DNA from: Lathyrus oleraceus
Taxonomy: Eukaryota; Streptophyta; Magnoliopsida; Fabales; Fabaceae
Direction: 5' to 3'
Assembly (NCBI RefSeq): GCF_024323335.1
Contig: NC_066582.1
Span: 88,470,944-88,534,943 of the forward strand
DNA: 64,000 bases
Every line of letters starts with the position of its first letter. Position 1 is the stretch's first letter. The position numbers and the translations under genes were made by a program. This document shows positions 13,200 through 24,164 of this stretch, piece after piece. The notes beneath the pieces are model-generated. The model ran no database searches. It was not told the DNA's origin and saw only the letters and a list, made by a program, of their open reading frames with translations.

Positions 13200-13675
13200 C
13201 TTGTATATCTTAGAAATCCTTAAGTCTTAAAGAGTCTATTTGTCGTGTATTCTTTATACACCTCTAATTGTATATCAATTGTATTTTCCCAATAATATTT
13301 TATCTTCTAGATATATTATAAGAAGTCTCTTACTTGTGTGTTTGATCATAGAAGTCTCTTATTAAGTGTTTAAGCAAAGGGAGTCTCTAGCTTGTATGCT
13401 TGAGCAAAGAAGTCTCTTAATTACGTGTTTGAGAAAAGGAAGTCTCTTGATTGTGTACTTGAGCTTTGAAGTATATTATTTGTGTGTTTGAGCAAAGGAA
13501 GTCTCTTGCTCATGTGCTTGAGCAAATTGTAATCTTGTGTGATTATAGTGAAAATTTCTTGCAAGTACACGTGGACTGGATTACCCTCAAGTTGTGAGAG
13601 GAACCAGGATAACTCTGTGTGTTATTCTTCTTTCATTCATATTATATCCGCACAGTCTGTGCTTAAAACCTAACA
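13200..13675 (+). mobile_element. LTR remnant of copia element C
   Basis: This T-rich leader-like stretch ends in aacctaaca and is followed by ttggtac, a degraded form of the tRNA-Met primer site TGGTATCAGAGC, and then by a copia gag start at 13714. The left border is not visible. It carries seven tandem units of 29-30 bp (see 13322-13526). Confidence 0.5.
13322..13526. repeat. Tandem repeat, 29-30 bp unit, seven copies
   Basis: Each unit starts gaagtctctt or a variant and ends in ttgagcaaa(g). The units differ by several bases, so the array is old. It lies inside the LTR of element C; element B's LTR has an analogous but unrelated array. Confidence 0.8.
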
Positions 13676-13713
13676 TTGGTACATAAAAGATCATGAGAAA
13701 AACATATTGATCT

Positions 13714-14452
13714 ATGTCTGGTGTTTTTGAATCTGGGAGTGGTAATCCTACTCCACATGTTCCTATAAATCATGATAACAATCCAAAAAAGAACAACTAT
13801 ATAGCTAGACCTCCAACCTTCAGTGGAGACAATACTTAGTTTGAATGGTGGACAAGAAATATTTTACTAATATCATATGCCTTGATTATGAAGATATGAC
13901 ATTCTACAAGATGGAATTGATATCCCAGTCAATGGAGTTAGAATGGTGTCTGATAGAAAAGATCTCACACCAGCTCAGAAAAAGGTCTATAGAAAATATC
14001 ATAGAGTTAGAGGCATCTTAGTTGACGATCTACCTCATTCAGGATGCATAAAAATCATTGATAAATCTACTGCTAAGACCATTTTCAATCCCCTATGTGA
14101 TACTTATGAAGGGAATCAACAAGTTCCAGAAGTTAAGGCTAATCTTCTGATTCAACGTTATAAGCTGTTCAGAATGAAGGAGGATGAAGACATTGAAACC
14201 ACATTTCCAGGTTTCAAGTTCTTGTATCTGGACTTCAGGTTCTGAATAAGAGCTATACTACATCTGATCATGTCAAGAAGATTCTTAGGCGTCTTCCTGT
14301 CAGATATAAACTTAAAGTGACAACTATGCAAAAGGATAAAAACTTAAACACATTTAATCTTGAAAGTCTTATCAATAATCTTAGAAGCCATGAGATGGAG
14401 CTCAATAGAGATGAACCTGTCAGAAATTTAAAGCTGTTGATTTTGAAATCTG
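13714..14452 (+). pseudogene. Copia gag remnant of element C, fused to DeSI exon 4
   Basis: Translation from the ATG at 13714 gives a Sirevirus-like gag start (YIARPPTFSGDN, then a break). A readable segment follows from 13943, with TPAQKKVYRKYHR and later ESLINNLRSHEMELNRDEP, similar in order to the gag of element A. Stops occur near 13841, 14245 and in between, with frame changes. At about 14453 gag stops matching and the sequence continues, in the same frame, as the last exon of the DeSI-like gene. No protease, integrase or reverse transcriptase of C is present. Confidence 0.75.
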
Positions 14453-14700
14453 TTGCCACACCCTATAGATCACCAGAAATAGACGATGGGCAAAAACAAC
14501 ACCTTATGTCATCCTCTGGTGCCGAGTAAGACACTTTCATTAAAGAGACCCATGTAAAGTGAATGTGATTGATGTGTTTAAGGTGAGACAACCCTTGAAA
14601 AGTTGCAGGCTCTCTTTGATTGAATATTTGCCCATTTGATTTACAACGATTCTCTTTTAAAAAAAATTCAATTCTTTCACGACTTTCTGTCATGTATTTG
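14453..14700 (+). pseudogene. DeSI-like gene fragment, copy 1 (exon 4 and 3' UTR)
   Basis: From gccacaccct onward the sequence follows exon 4 of the intact gene at 4707 onward (ATPYRS, SSSGAE) and then its 3' UTR, with scattered substitutions. A premature TAA at 14527-14529 replaces the codon after GAE. Exons 1-3 and all introns are absent. The frame of the upstream copia gag runs straight into the DeSI frame. The copy is interrupted by element B after atttg (14696-14700) and resumes at 61467. Confidence 0.9.
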
Positions 14701-15821
14701 GGTTGATTCTAAGGGTTGGCAGCAATTTTGGTAAAACAAAGAGTGTTCACAAGATGTTATGTGTGATGTCTTAACATGAGATATCCTATGTACCTGCTGG
14801 AGTTCAAGAACATGTTCAGGCAGGATTGTTTCAGAATGCCACATACAATGCCATGGCTTCTGATATTGGATGTACCTGTTGGAGCTTAAATGAAAGACAT
14901 GTTCATGCAGGATTATTTCAGATGACATACATAAGGTCATGGCATCTGATATGGTTATACCTGCTGGAAGTTATAAAAGGAATTATTGGATTATGCAGGA
15001 TTTTTCTAGGATGTCAGACCCGATGTCATGACATCTTGTACACAGAACATTCAGTGTGAATGTCTGGTGTTTTTGTGATTGCACAATTAATGGCAATCTT
15101 TGTATGATTGAAGATCTGATTAGCTGGCGCATTCAATCATGGATTACAACCTGATTTACTTATTTTCCAAGGAGATCTAACCAACTGTTATAAAAAGATT
15201 TGATTGGAAAATAGATTTAGGGTTTTCAAGATGTCCAAGCCCAACTGAATGCTTCTATAAAAAGGGACTTAGAAAACCTGTTTTACAACACAACCAATAC
15301 TGAGCGAAATACAGCGAGAGAGCTAGGGTTTGTGTCTGTTTAGTCGTGAGACTTGTTGGTCATTCAAGTCATCTTTTGATGATTGAATTAGACTGATTTG
15401 TGATTGTAATTTGTCACTCTAAAGCTATTAAGCAAGAGTGTGTGTCTACTTGATCAAAGCTGTGAAGCAAGATCAAGTGTGTGTCTTCTTGATAAAAGCT
15501 GTGAAGAAAGATCAAGAGTGTGTCTTCTTGATTGAAACTGTGAAGTAAAATCAAGAGTGTGTTATTGAAAAGTGTTGTCTTTTCACAAGGGATTGTTGTT
15601 TAAAATCACTGGTGTATGATTGTAAGGAAGTGAGTAGGTTCTCATATCTAAGAGTGCTTAGGTAGAAATTGCACGGGTAGAGATTAGGTGAGAAAGACTG
15701 TAACTTGTTGAAGTGTACGGAGAGACTTTGAACTGATTCTATTTTAGTGAATTTCCTTCCTGGCTTGGTAGCCCCCAAATGTAGGTGAGTTGGACCGAAC
15801 TGGGTTAATAATTGCTTGTGT
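14701..15821 (+). repeat. Element B 5' LTR, left part (split by element A)
   Basis: It aligns without gaps to 60246-61366. It starts ggttgattctaag where the 3' copy has tgttgattctaag. It is broken after tgtgt (15817-15821), which is repeated as the target-site duplication of element A at 54371-54375; the remaining 100 bp are 54376-54475. An array of three 39-bp units lies at 15445-15561. Confidence 0.9.
15445..15561. repeat. Tandem repeat, 39-bp unit, three copies, in element B LTR
   Basis: Units start at 15445, 15484 and 15523 and contain cttgat.aaa, ctgtgaag and atcaag.gtgtg. The same array occurs in the other LTR copy near 60990-61106. Confidence 0.85.
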
Positions 15822-16805
15822 TGTAAGAACAAAATTAGTTCTACAATAGATTCCAGGATTTTGATGATAACAAAGGATGAAACCAAAAATGGCACCCTAA
15901 CGAAATTTCTCTAAGTGTGTAGGACTCTGAACAAGAACAAAGGAATCTGATCTATTTATCAGATACAAACTCTAATCAGATGCAAAGGATCAGAAGCATC
16001 TGAAGAAGAAGTGCACTCTAGAAGTTCTGACTCTGAGCAAAACAGGATAGCAAAATACCAGAAGTTCTAAACTTCCACTGGACTCAGTTCTGATGATCTA
16101 AAAAGGCCAGTTCTCTTAGAAGCTCTGACGTAACCTCAACGCAATCTCCAGTTGACAAAGTAACTCCAAGATAACAAAGACTCTGATGAAGATTCTCCAA
16201 ATCCAGAAAGAGTAACGGAAATAACTTCTTCAAATGGAAAGAAAGTTTTTTTGGAAAGAAGTTATTCAGGGAGACATTTTGGTTATGGCAAGAAACACAG
16301 AAGTAATGACATTGCATGCTCATCAAAGGCCAATATTTTGTCATCACTCCAACGGTCCTTTCACCAGTATATAAAGGACATCATACTTCAGTGAGAGACA
16401 CAACAACGCACAGAAAAATTCTTTACATTCTCTCTCAATCTTTCACGAGCTGTTGCTCATACGTGAAAACACTTGCTTGCTCTATTTGCTGTAATATTTG
16501 CTTACTCTTAGAAGCACTTTCGATTACAATTCTTTTTGCTAAATTGCTTTTGTTCCTCAAGTGACTCTGCGTAGTCTGTATACTTGGGAGGACTAAGAGA
16601 TCACTCTCTTAGACATTTGGTTGTATTAATCTTTCAAGATTAGTGGATTAAGTCCTTTTTGAAGGCGAAATCACCTTGGCCGGGTGGACTGGAGTAGCTT
16701 TGTGTTATAAGCGAACCAGTATAAAATTTTGTGTGTTCTTCTTTTGAAAAAGCGTTTATTTTCCAAAACAATTCAAACCCCCCTTTCTTGTTTTTCTCAC
16801 CTTCA
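15822..16805 (+). repeat. Element A 5' LTR
   Basis: 984 bp, same length as the 3' LTR at 53387. A TATA-like tatataaagg lies near 16369, followed about 60 bp later by sequence rich in CT, the expected transcription start area. It ends ctcaccttca. Confidence 0.9.
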
Positions 16806-16807
16806 AT

Positions 16808-16819
16808 AGGTATCAGAGC
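16808..16819 (+). promoter_or_regulatory. Element A primer-binding site (tRNA-Met type)
   Basis: aggtatcagagct directly after the LTR matches TGGTATCAGAGC with one change at the 5' side. This is the initiator tRNA-Met primer site usual for Ty1/copia. Confidence 0.8.
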
Positions 16820-16887
16820 TTCGACTCTGTTATTGATTTTCTAATCAAACACTTAACAGTGTAGAGAGATCCAGAACGAGAAAAACT

Positions 16888-18600
16888 ATGGCCAACACCA
16901 ATGAAAGAGACAGTTACAATGCTAAGCCTCCAGTCTTTGATGGAGAGAAATTTGATTACTGGAAAGATAGAATTGAAAGTTTCTTTCTAGGCTATGACGC
17001 TGATCTCTGGGACATTATCACAGATGGATACAAACCTCCTGTAACAGATGCTGGAGTTGCCATTTCCAGAAGTAAAATGACAGATGATCAGAAGCGCGAA
17101 TTCAAGAATCATCACAAAGCCAGAACGATACTTCTCAATGCCATATCTTAAAATGAGTATGAAAAAATCACCAACAGGGAAACAACTAAAGATATACTCG
17201 ACTCCCTGAGGATGACTCATGAAGGAAACTCTCAGGTCAAAGAAACAAAGGCTCTGGCTCTAATCCAGAAATATGAAGCCTTCAAAATGGAGAATGATGA
17301 AGCTGTAGAGGTAATGTTCTCTAGATTCCAAACTCTTATTGCAGGTCTCAAATTACTAGACAAAGGATACACAACTGCAGACCATGTCAAAAAGATAGTC
17401 AGAAGCTTTCCAAAGAAGTGGAGACCCATGGTCACAGCCTTAAAGCTTTCAAAGGATTTGAACAACATCCGCCTTGAAGAGCTTGTCAGTTCACTCAGAA
17501 GTCATGAGATAGAACTAGAGGAAGATGAGCCTTAGAAGAAGAACAAGTCTGTAGCATTAAAGTCCAGATCTGAAAGGCGCAAGTCTGAAAGAAATAAAGC
17601 CTTCCAGGCCGAAACAGAAGATGCTGATGACTATGAACAGGAAGATTCTGATGATGAAGAAGAATTATCCCTCCTGACCAGAAGAGTAAAACAACTCTGG
17701 AGAAAGAGGAATAATAACTTCAGGAGACCAAGACCCAGAGGGGATCGATCAGAATCAACCTCAAAAGGTAAAACTAACAAAGATGTTACTTGTTATGAAT
17801 GTAAAAAAACAGGTCACTACAGGAACGAATGTCCCAAGTTAAAGAAAGACAGTTCCAGAAAAGAGAACTTCAAGAAAAATTCCCTCAGAACAAAAAAGGG
17901 ACTGATGGCTACCTAGGATGATAACGAATCTGACTCATCAGAATCAGACTCTGATGAACAGGCTAATATATCACTGATGGCTACCACATCCAAGAACACC
18001 TCAGATGAAGAATCTGAATCAGAAGAGGTATTTTCTGAACTCTCACGATCTGACCTAGAATCATGTCTGTCTGAAACTCTCAGCTCATATCAGAAACTAA
18101 AACAAAAATTTAAAGCTGTAAAAGGCGTTCTTGAAGAAACATTAGAAGAATGTGGAAAACTTGAGATAACAATCTTAGAATTAAAAGATGAAAACAGATC
18201 TTTGACATTAGAAAGAGATGCAACAAAGAAAAATTGCTCAAAACTTGAAGAAGCGTTATCTCAAGCTCCACAAACTTCAAACACAATAACTTATAAATAT
18301 GAAAAAGCTTTTCAAAAGTTTCTGAAAAATGGGATAGGGAGGAGTATTATGGTATCCATGATTTATGGAGTCAGTCAGAACAATAGAAGAGGAATTGGGT
18401 ATGATCCTAGTGAAGATAAAACTTCTACTGATGAACAACCTAAATCTCCATTTTCATATCACTATACACACACACAAGAGCAAAAATTTAATAATGCTAG
18501 AAAAACCAAAGTGTTAAGAAGCTCTGGGAAAACTAATCACAAAGGACCCAAAAGAATCTGGGTACCAAAGGATAAGATTGTTTATGTTGGAGATATCCTA
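16888..18600 (+). pseudogene. Element A gag (broken)
   Basis: A single frame runs from the ATG at 16888 to beyond 18500 with three in-frame stops: TAA 17149-17151, TAG 17533-17535 and TAG 17914-17916. The N-terminal UBN2-type gag has PPVFDGEKFDYW, later SLRSHEIELEEDEP. An acidic, basic-patched linker follows, then one CCHC zinc knuckle (CYECKKTGHYRNEC, 17791-17832). Beyond 17977 comes a Ser/Glu-rich segment and a coiled coil (ELSRSDLESC to about KLEEALSQ), typical of Sirevirus gag C-termini. The structural protein would package element RNA in the cytoplasm; this copy cannot encode it in full. Confidence 0.88.
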
Positions 18601-19443
18601 TGCAGCAGAGTTAAAACACCAGTCATGGTACCTGGACTCTAGATGCTCGCGACACATGACGGGAAGAAAGTATATGTTCCAAAGACTGGAACTTAAAGAT
18701 GCTGGATTCGTAGGCTTCGGAGGAGATCAGAAAGGAAGGATCAGAGGCTCCGGAACTATTGGTAATTGTACTCTTCCCTCTATATCTGATGTGTTATATG
18801 TAGAAGGATTAATGCATAATCTGTTATCAATAAGTCAATTATATGATAACGGTTATGATGTAATCTTTAATAAAAAAACATGTAAAGCCATAAATCAAAA
18901 CAATGGTTATGTCCTATTCACTGGCAAGAGGAAAAACAATATTTATAAAATAAATCTTTCTGATTTAAAAGAACAAAATGTGAAATGTCTGATGTCTGTT
19001 CACGAAGAGCAATGGGTATGGCATAGACGCTTGGGCCACATTAGCATGAGAAAATTATCTCAGCTAAATAAACTCGAGTTAGTCAGAGGCCTACCTAAAC
19101 TGAAGTTTTCTTCAGATGCTCTGTGTGAAGCATGTCAGAAAGGAAAATTTTCAAACACATCTTTCAAAAAGAAAAATATTGTTTCTACCTCTAAGCCTCT
19201 GGAACTTCTTCACATTGATTTATTTGGTCCTGTGAAAACAGCATCAGTCAATGGAAAGAAGTATGGACTAGTCATTGTTGATGATTTCAGTCGCTGGACA
19301 TGGGTAAAATTCCTAAAGCACAAGAGTGAGTCTCACTCTGTATTCACTAGCTTCTGTTCCAAAGTGCAAAATGAATTCGACTCTAAAATCATCAGAGTCA
19401 GAAGTGATCATGGTGGGGAATTTGAAAATAATTTTTTTGAGGA
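18590..19443 (+). pseudogene. Element A pol, left part: protease and integrase N-half
   Basis: The reading frame changes between about 18590 and 18642 relative to gag. The protease active-site region reads WYLDSRCSRHMTG, where the third position of the usual D-S-G is Arg. GAG-pre-integrase follows (VWHRRLGHISM, CEACQKGKF) with the zinc-binding His and Cys residues. The integrase core starts with LLHIDLFGP (first Asp) and RSDHGGEFEN (second Asp). The frame is cut at 19443 by element D; the third catalytic residue (Glu of VVERKN) is on the far side, at 37270 onward. Confidence 0.9.
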
Positions 19444-20075
19444 TGTCGCACCTCGAAAAAAATGGGGATACGACTTCAAAGCGAAGCGCGATCGCACGCT
19501 CACAATGATTGACTGAACAGAGTCGCCACCGAACTTTATTTATTCCTAAAAAGGAAAGGGGAAATATCGATAAAACCCAAGACAAAAGAAAGGATAAGAT
19601 ATGGTCATCACAACCAATATCAGGGTTCGGGAGTCGATTACGCAAGGGGAAGCTATTAGCACCCCTCACGTCCGTTGTACTCAACGGGAACCATTAGGTC
19701 AGTTGTGTGCGTTAATGTTAGTTTGAAATGATATGCTTTTCAAGTTATTAGGTGGGAAAGAATGAATATAAGAGAGAAGAAATGTTTTTGGATTTTTGAC
19801 GAAGGACTAAACCTAAGTTTTTTATTAATGGGCCTGACAAGATTTACAAATCCTGCTCCTATGTATCTCAAAAGAGAAATCAAGGCTTACGTAGTTCTGG
19901 GTAGAAAAATGTTTGTTTGTTGGTCGAATCCTAGCCTCAGGAGTGCATGTTATACACCATGTTCCATTTCCATCTTTATTAAAAAAAAGTTAAGATAGGA
20001 ATTAAGTATTTTGGAATTTGATTGAGAAAAAGGGTTTGAAGAAACCGCATTGACAATTTTAGACGATGGCGAGAG

Positions 20076-20501
20076 TCAAGATTGACGAGGCATACGTCTC
20101 GAATCTTAACCTCAGGAGTGCATGGTATACACCATGTTCCATTTCCACCTTTATTAAAAAAGTTAAATAAGATTTAGGTATCTTAGATTTGATTGAGAAA
20201 GGGTTTGACGAAACCACATTGACAATTTTAGACGATGGCGAGAGTTAAGATTGGCGAGGCATACGTCTCGAATCTTAACCTCAGGAGTGCATGGTATACA
20301 CCATGTTCCATTTCCACCTTTATTGAGAAAGTGTTTAAATAAGAATTAGGTATTTTGAGTTTTGTTGTGAAAATGACTTGACCTAGATCAAGTATTGATG
20401 GAGGTTTAAGAGAAATTTGGATAAGTGTTCGATAGAGCAAAGTGGATAAATTTGGATGATGGCGAGAGCTAGGATTGGCGAGATATACGTCTCGAATCCT
20501 A
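20076..20501. repeat. Hairpin-repeat array in element D LTR (left copy)
   Basis: Units of about 170-220 bp each hold a long hairpin and a short one. Long hairpins lie at 20076-20109, 20244-20279 and 20468-20501. The arms are GTTAAGATT with AATCTTAAC in one unit and CTAGGATT with AATCCTAG in another, around the core CGAG-(gcatacgt or atatacgt)-CTCG. About 12 bp after each lies ATGGT-ATAC-ACCAT (for example 20122-20135). The right LTR has the same array with more units, at 31792-31819, 31963-31998, 32132-32167, 32303-32338 and 32528-32561. Confidence 0.85.
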
Positions 20502-21559
20502 GTCTCAGGAGTGCATGGTATACACCATGTTCCATTTCCATCTTTATTGAAAAGGTCTTAACTATTGAATTAATATTTTTTTGAGTTTTTATTAGGAAAA
20601 ATGGCTTGACGTTGAATCAAGCATTTGGTGAAAGTTTGAAACAAATGGAATAGAATGGGAGGGAGAAATGGATTAGTTTGTTTATTGAGAAAATACTCGA
20701 CGTTGGATCGAGTCATATTTTTGTATTTTTTGGAAATGGTTGATTTTATTCTTGTGTTAGTATCTAACTAAATAGTCAAACAAATAAAGAAATGAAACAG
20801 TACAAGATTGTTACACATCGGGGGAGTGGGGTACATTTTGTCAAATGGGGATTCAAAATCATGAAATAATTAAATCGGGCCCAAACAACAAATAATGCAA
20901 AAGTACGAGTGTAAGTGCAAGAGAACCGGCTCATTGTAAGAAAGCCCAAGAGTAAGCTATGTGAGGTTGATGGCGATGCTTAAAAGCAATCGACTTACAA
21001 GGGTATGAAAATGGGCTCGACATTGAATCGAGAAATATGATTTTAATAGTTTTAAAATGGTTTTGAATGAAAGAGGAAATTAAAAGAAAGCAGATCAACC
21101 ATGAGTATAATAAAAACATTAACATAAAATAAAATGCTAAAAGAAAATAAAATGCTAAAAGAGAATAAAATGCTAAATACAAGTATCGAACCCACTACAC
21201 TAAAGACCATAGAAATCACCCCTCTCCACCAGACCACTCATGACTAGTTATTATTTTAATACTAATTTGGATATATAAACCAGAATAGGTTAAAATCAAA
21301 ATTAATTAAAAAAATAAAATTAAAATGGAATGGTCTGTTAGACTACTCATTAAAATAAAGGAGGAAGTCCCAAATGGTGACCCTAGCCGCCTGGCTGTTG
21401 GATCTTTGGGACTAATAACTAGTACATTACTAGGGAACACAAAAAAAACAATGCATTAATATCCACTTATTAAAAAAAACAAAAGAAGACTAAACATGTT
21501 TTTAATGGCTTTAATGTTTGTTGTTTTTTTAAAAAATGAAATAAATAAAAAAGGGGAAT

Positions 21560-21835
21560 CGTGAGATGTACAGTGACAGAAAGGAAAAAAAACTTCAACC
21601 TCGTCCTCTCATCATCTCCGACCTCTCTCTCCCTCAACTCTCATCACCTCTCCATCGCTCTACCTCGCGTTTCTCTCAATCGCTCTCAATCGCACTCAAT
21701 CGTCTCTCTCGCGTCCAAACCCCCTCTCTCTCAAAATCGCTCAATCGTCCTCAACTAATCTCTCTCAAACTCAGACGCTCATTCAAACTCAAATGCTCAA
21801 CAAAAGAAATCTCACCTCTGGCGACGACGAATCAG
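21560..21835 (+). other. CT-rich, 5' UTR-like captured segment in element D LTR
   Basis: A run rich in ctctc and caatcg words leads into ggcgacgacgaatcag followed by gtgagctt, which looks like the 5' UTR, first exon end and splice donor of an ordinary plant gene on the plus strand, antisense to D. The same sequence is at 33620-33895. No start codon and protein can be assigned. It is unlike the AT-rich repeats around it, which suggests that it was captured with the fragments downstream. Confidence 0.5.
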
Positions 21836-22159
21836 GTGAGCTTAAATCTTCCTCCTCCTTTCCAATACTGGTTTTTTTGATTTGGGATTTTGGGTTTTGA
21901 TTTGCTTTTCAGTTTCAAATCCGCCTCCCCTTTTATTTCGTCCTCCTCTCACTAATTCGCTTCCTTTTATTTATGCTCACAACTTAGGGTTTTGATTTGA
22001 TACTCAAAAGCTCAAAGAAGCAAATTCCAGAAGTGCTTTTTCTGCTCAAAAACGAGTTTGTCCTATTTGATGCTATTATCCGGAAACGGTAATATGAACT
22101 CCTGCTTTCTCTTTGAATTTCGTCTCTATTCAAATTTGGGAATTTTTTGAAATTTTAAC

Positions 22160-22770
22160 GCTTTTGACTAATTCAAATGTGTTACTGCAGTGAATTTCTT
22201 GTAACCTGGAGGTTGTGGATGAATTTGGCACCGTCACAGGCTTAACCCGGTAAGGCACAAACTTGACCGTGAAGAACTTTATGGACATGTACGTGATAGC
22301 TTTGATGCTGTCTCCGCTGCTCAAGGAATTGCTGGCTAGGAAAATCATAAAAAATCTGGAACAACTTATATCCAGATGAACCCTACAATTCTGATTTGAT
22401 CGATAGTCTTCCAAAGTACAGTAAATATGATTTGATTTCAGCTGTTAAGAGGCAGATCTCATTCCTTTACCAAATATCCAAACCCTGCAGCAAATCCAGC
22501 AAGTCACAAAGCATCCGATGATATCAGGGATTCAACTGACATTGTTGGTCGCGAGTCCTTAGAGAGGTTGCGTTCACCAACCTCTATCCCAGGTTAGATC
22601 GAACTTCAGAACCACAGTGTAAATTCTCACAGTTTTTCATCTATTGTAGGTTCCTCTCTGTCAAAGTCGATGACCCTTGAATCACACGTTATTGGGAGAC
22701 CTGCTAGATATGGACTTCCTCATGTGGGTAGCGAAGTTTGCTCTGTTGAGAAAAGTGGTGCTGGTCTTCG
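22160..22770 (+). pseudogene. Unidentified host-gene-like fragment(s) in element D LTR
   Basis: Plus-strand segments have coding-like composition in changing frames, for example LDREELYGHVRDSFDAVSAA near 22265, NNLYPDEPYNSDLIDSLPKY near 22360, and SHKASDDIRDSTDIVGRESL near 22500 followed by RPARYGLPHVGSEV near 22700. Sequence resembling intron borders separates some of them (cag then gt words). I do not recognise the source gene. An identical block is at 34220-34830 in the other LTR. It may be one or several captured exons. Confidence 0.4.
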
Positions 22771-22796
22771 TGGCGCTAGAGATTAACTCGTCGTCA

Positions 22797-23459
22797 TCAT
22801 GTATATATTGCATTTTCCCGGAACTCTGGTTCTCCAGTAAAGATAGCAGCAACATTGTCACGCAGATGATTCTCAAAGGTAAACTGAAAGGCGATAGTAA
22901 GGACAAATCTAAGGTTGTATGCATCACCAACTTCACCAACTGCTCGGGCATTACTAGATCCCACTTCAAGTGTTGATGCCAAATCCAATGTCCTTGACGT
23001 AGCCGGAACATCTGATTTAGGATCCAAGGGAATAACTCGAAAACCGGAAGGAAGCAAAAGTGCATCGTCGGCAAAGGATTCGTCTATTGGTGCAAACACA
23101 AGTTGAGCACATGCTCCAATTGAATTTTCATCAATTCCACTGCACAGCTGTAACAGATACATATCACGGGCCAATGCAACATGATTTTGAATGGTTTGGG
23201 GTAGAAGCTGCTGATGAGGATCAGGTACATTGTTTACAGGACACTCGTCACAGGATGATCCGTCGCTAGAAGAGGGATTGGCATTTCCAAGCATACTCCA
23301 CCTGGCTAGAACTGGTATGTTTTCCTTCTTGTGCAATGAATTGCTTTTTTTATCAGTTAATGGTCTGTTTAAATTGGTCTTCATTACCCTATGTTCAGAT
23401 TGGTTCCCGAAATTATCTTTGGAGGGTGACTCAGTAAATCTATCTGTTGACTTATTCAA
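22797..23459 (-). pseudogene. HD-ZIP III transcription factor fragment captured in element D LTR (left copy)
   Basis: A 220-codon open frame on the minus strand, in the sense direction of D. Residues about 86-205 (22845-23204) match the part of class III HD-ZIP proteins (REVOLUTA/PHABULOSA/CORONA group) just after the START domain: NHVALARDMYLLQLCSG, ACAQLVFAPIDESFADD, LLPSGFRVIPLD, TRTLDLASTLEV-like and VLTIAFQFTFENHLRDNVA. The match ends where a splice site is expected in the real gene and the ORF then runs into unrelated residues. Residues 1-85 are coding-like but not recognised (KENIPVLARWSML, DGSSCDECP). Homeodomain, zipper and MEKHLA domains are absent. The piece does not include the miR166 target site, which lies further upstream in these genes. 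Confidence 0.85.
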
Positions 23460-23619
23460 AACAAGAGATTCATCACCACATGCCGCACTGATCTCTCTCT
23501 TAACGGATGCTTCTGAGTTGCTTACATTGAAACCATCCGGCTGTTTGATGCTTCCAAAGCACGACTTTTTTTTCCATTACTTGTATCCATTGACTTTCCT
23601 TCATGTTTTTCTGATGTAG

Positions 23620-24164
23620 TGTGTATCATATGTTCTGCAGGTCCACTCCAATTGTTTCACTTGGGCATGGAATGCCGCTTGATGAATGTTGACGGTTGCA
23701 TGATAACACTTGCCGTTGGCGACGGTGGTTTTGGTTGGTCTTGGCATGATGTAAGGCTGTTAGAATTTGAATTGTAGATTATTACACTTTGGCTTGGTTT
23801 GTCATTTATATGTGTGCATGACCATTTGATGTATGATCTGTTTTGGGCAGGAAGTTTCTAGGATGGAGGCTTGTACAAAGCAAACTGCATCCAAAGTCAT
23901 AACCACATAGTTTGGCCTACAGAAAATTGGCCTAACCAGGATCATCAAGGCAATTGCAAACTGTTTGACAAGCCTTGGCCAGCAGCAGGATCAAGAATCG
24001 AGTAATCAAACTTTCCAATATGTCAAGGATGAGGTAAGTTCCTACTGGTTTGTGATTTCTCAAGTTTCTACTGGTTTGGCGATTCTACATTTGTTCATCA
24101 ATTTGTTTGCTAGTTTTTTTCGTAACAGCCGGCAGATGTGGTGCAATGATCATCTGGTGCGGAG
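23620..24164 (+). other. Gene-like but unassigned sequence between the two captured fragments
   Basis: Plus-strand words such as TPIVSLGHGMPLDE (from 23645) and TSLGQQQDQESSNQTFQYVK (near 23970), separated by gtaagg/gcag-type borders, look like short exons. I cannot name a protein. The same sequence is at 35680-36224. Confidence 0.35.

Noticed and set aside
21561..21880. Plus-strand ORFs of 65 and 104 codons in the D LTR (and at 33621-33940).
   Set aside because: Ser/Leu/Arg-rich translations of a CT-rich stretch in two overlapping frames; it looks like a 5' UTR rather than coding sequence.
22682..23074. Minus-strand 130-codon ORF overlapping the HD-ZIP III frame.
   Set aside because: It is a shadow in another frame; the overlapping 220-codon frame has the clear family match.
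22845..23204. A miR166 target site carried by the HD-ZIP III fragment.
   Set aside because: The fragment covers the part after the START-domain region where the miR166 site lies; no matching site was seen.
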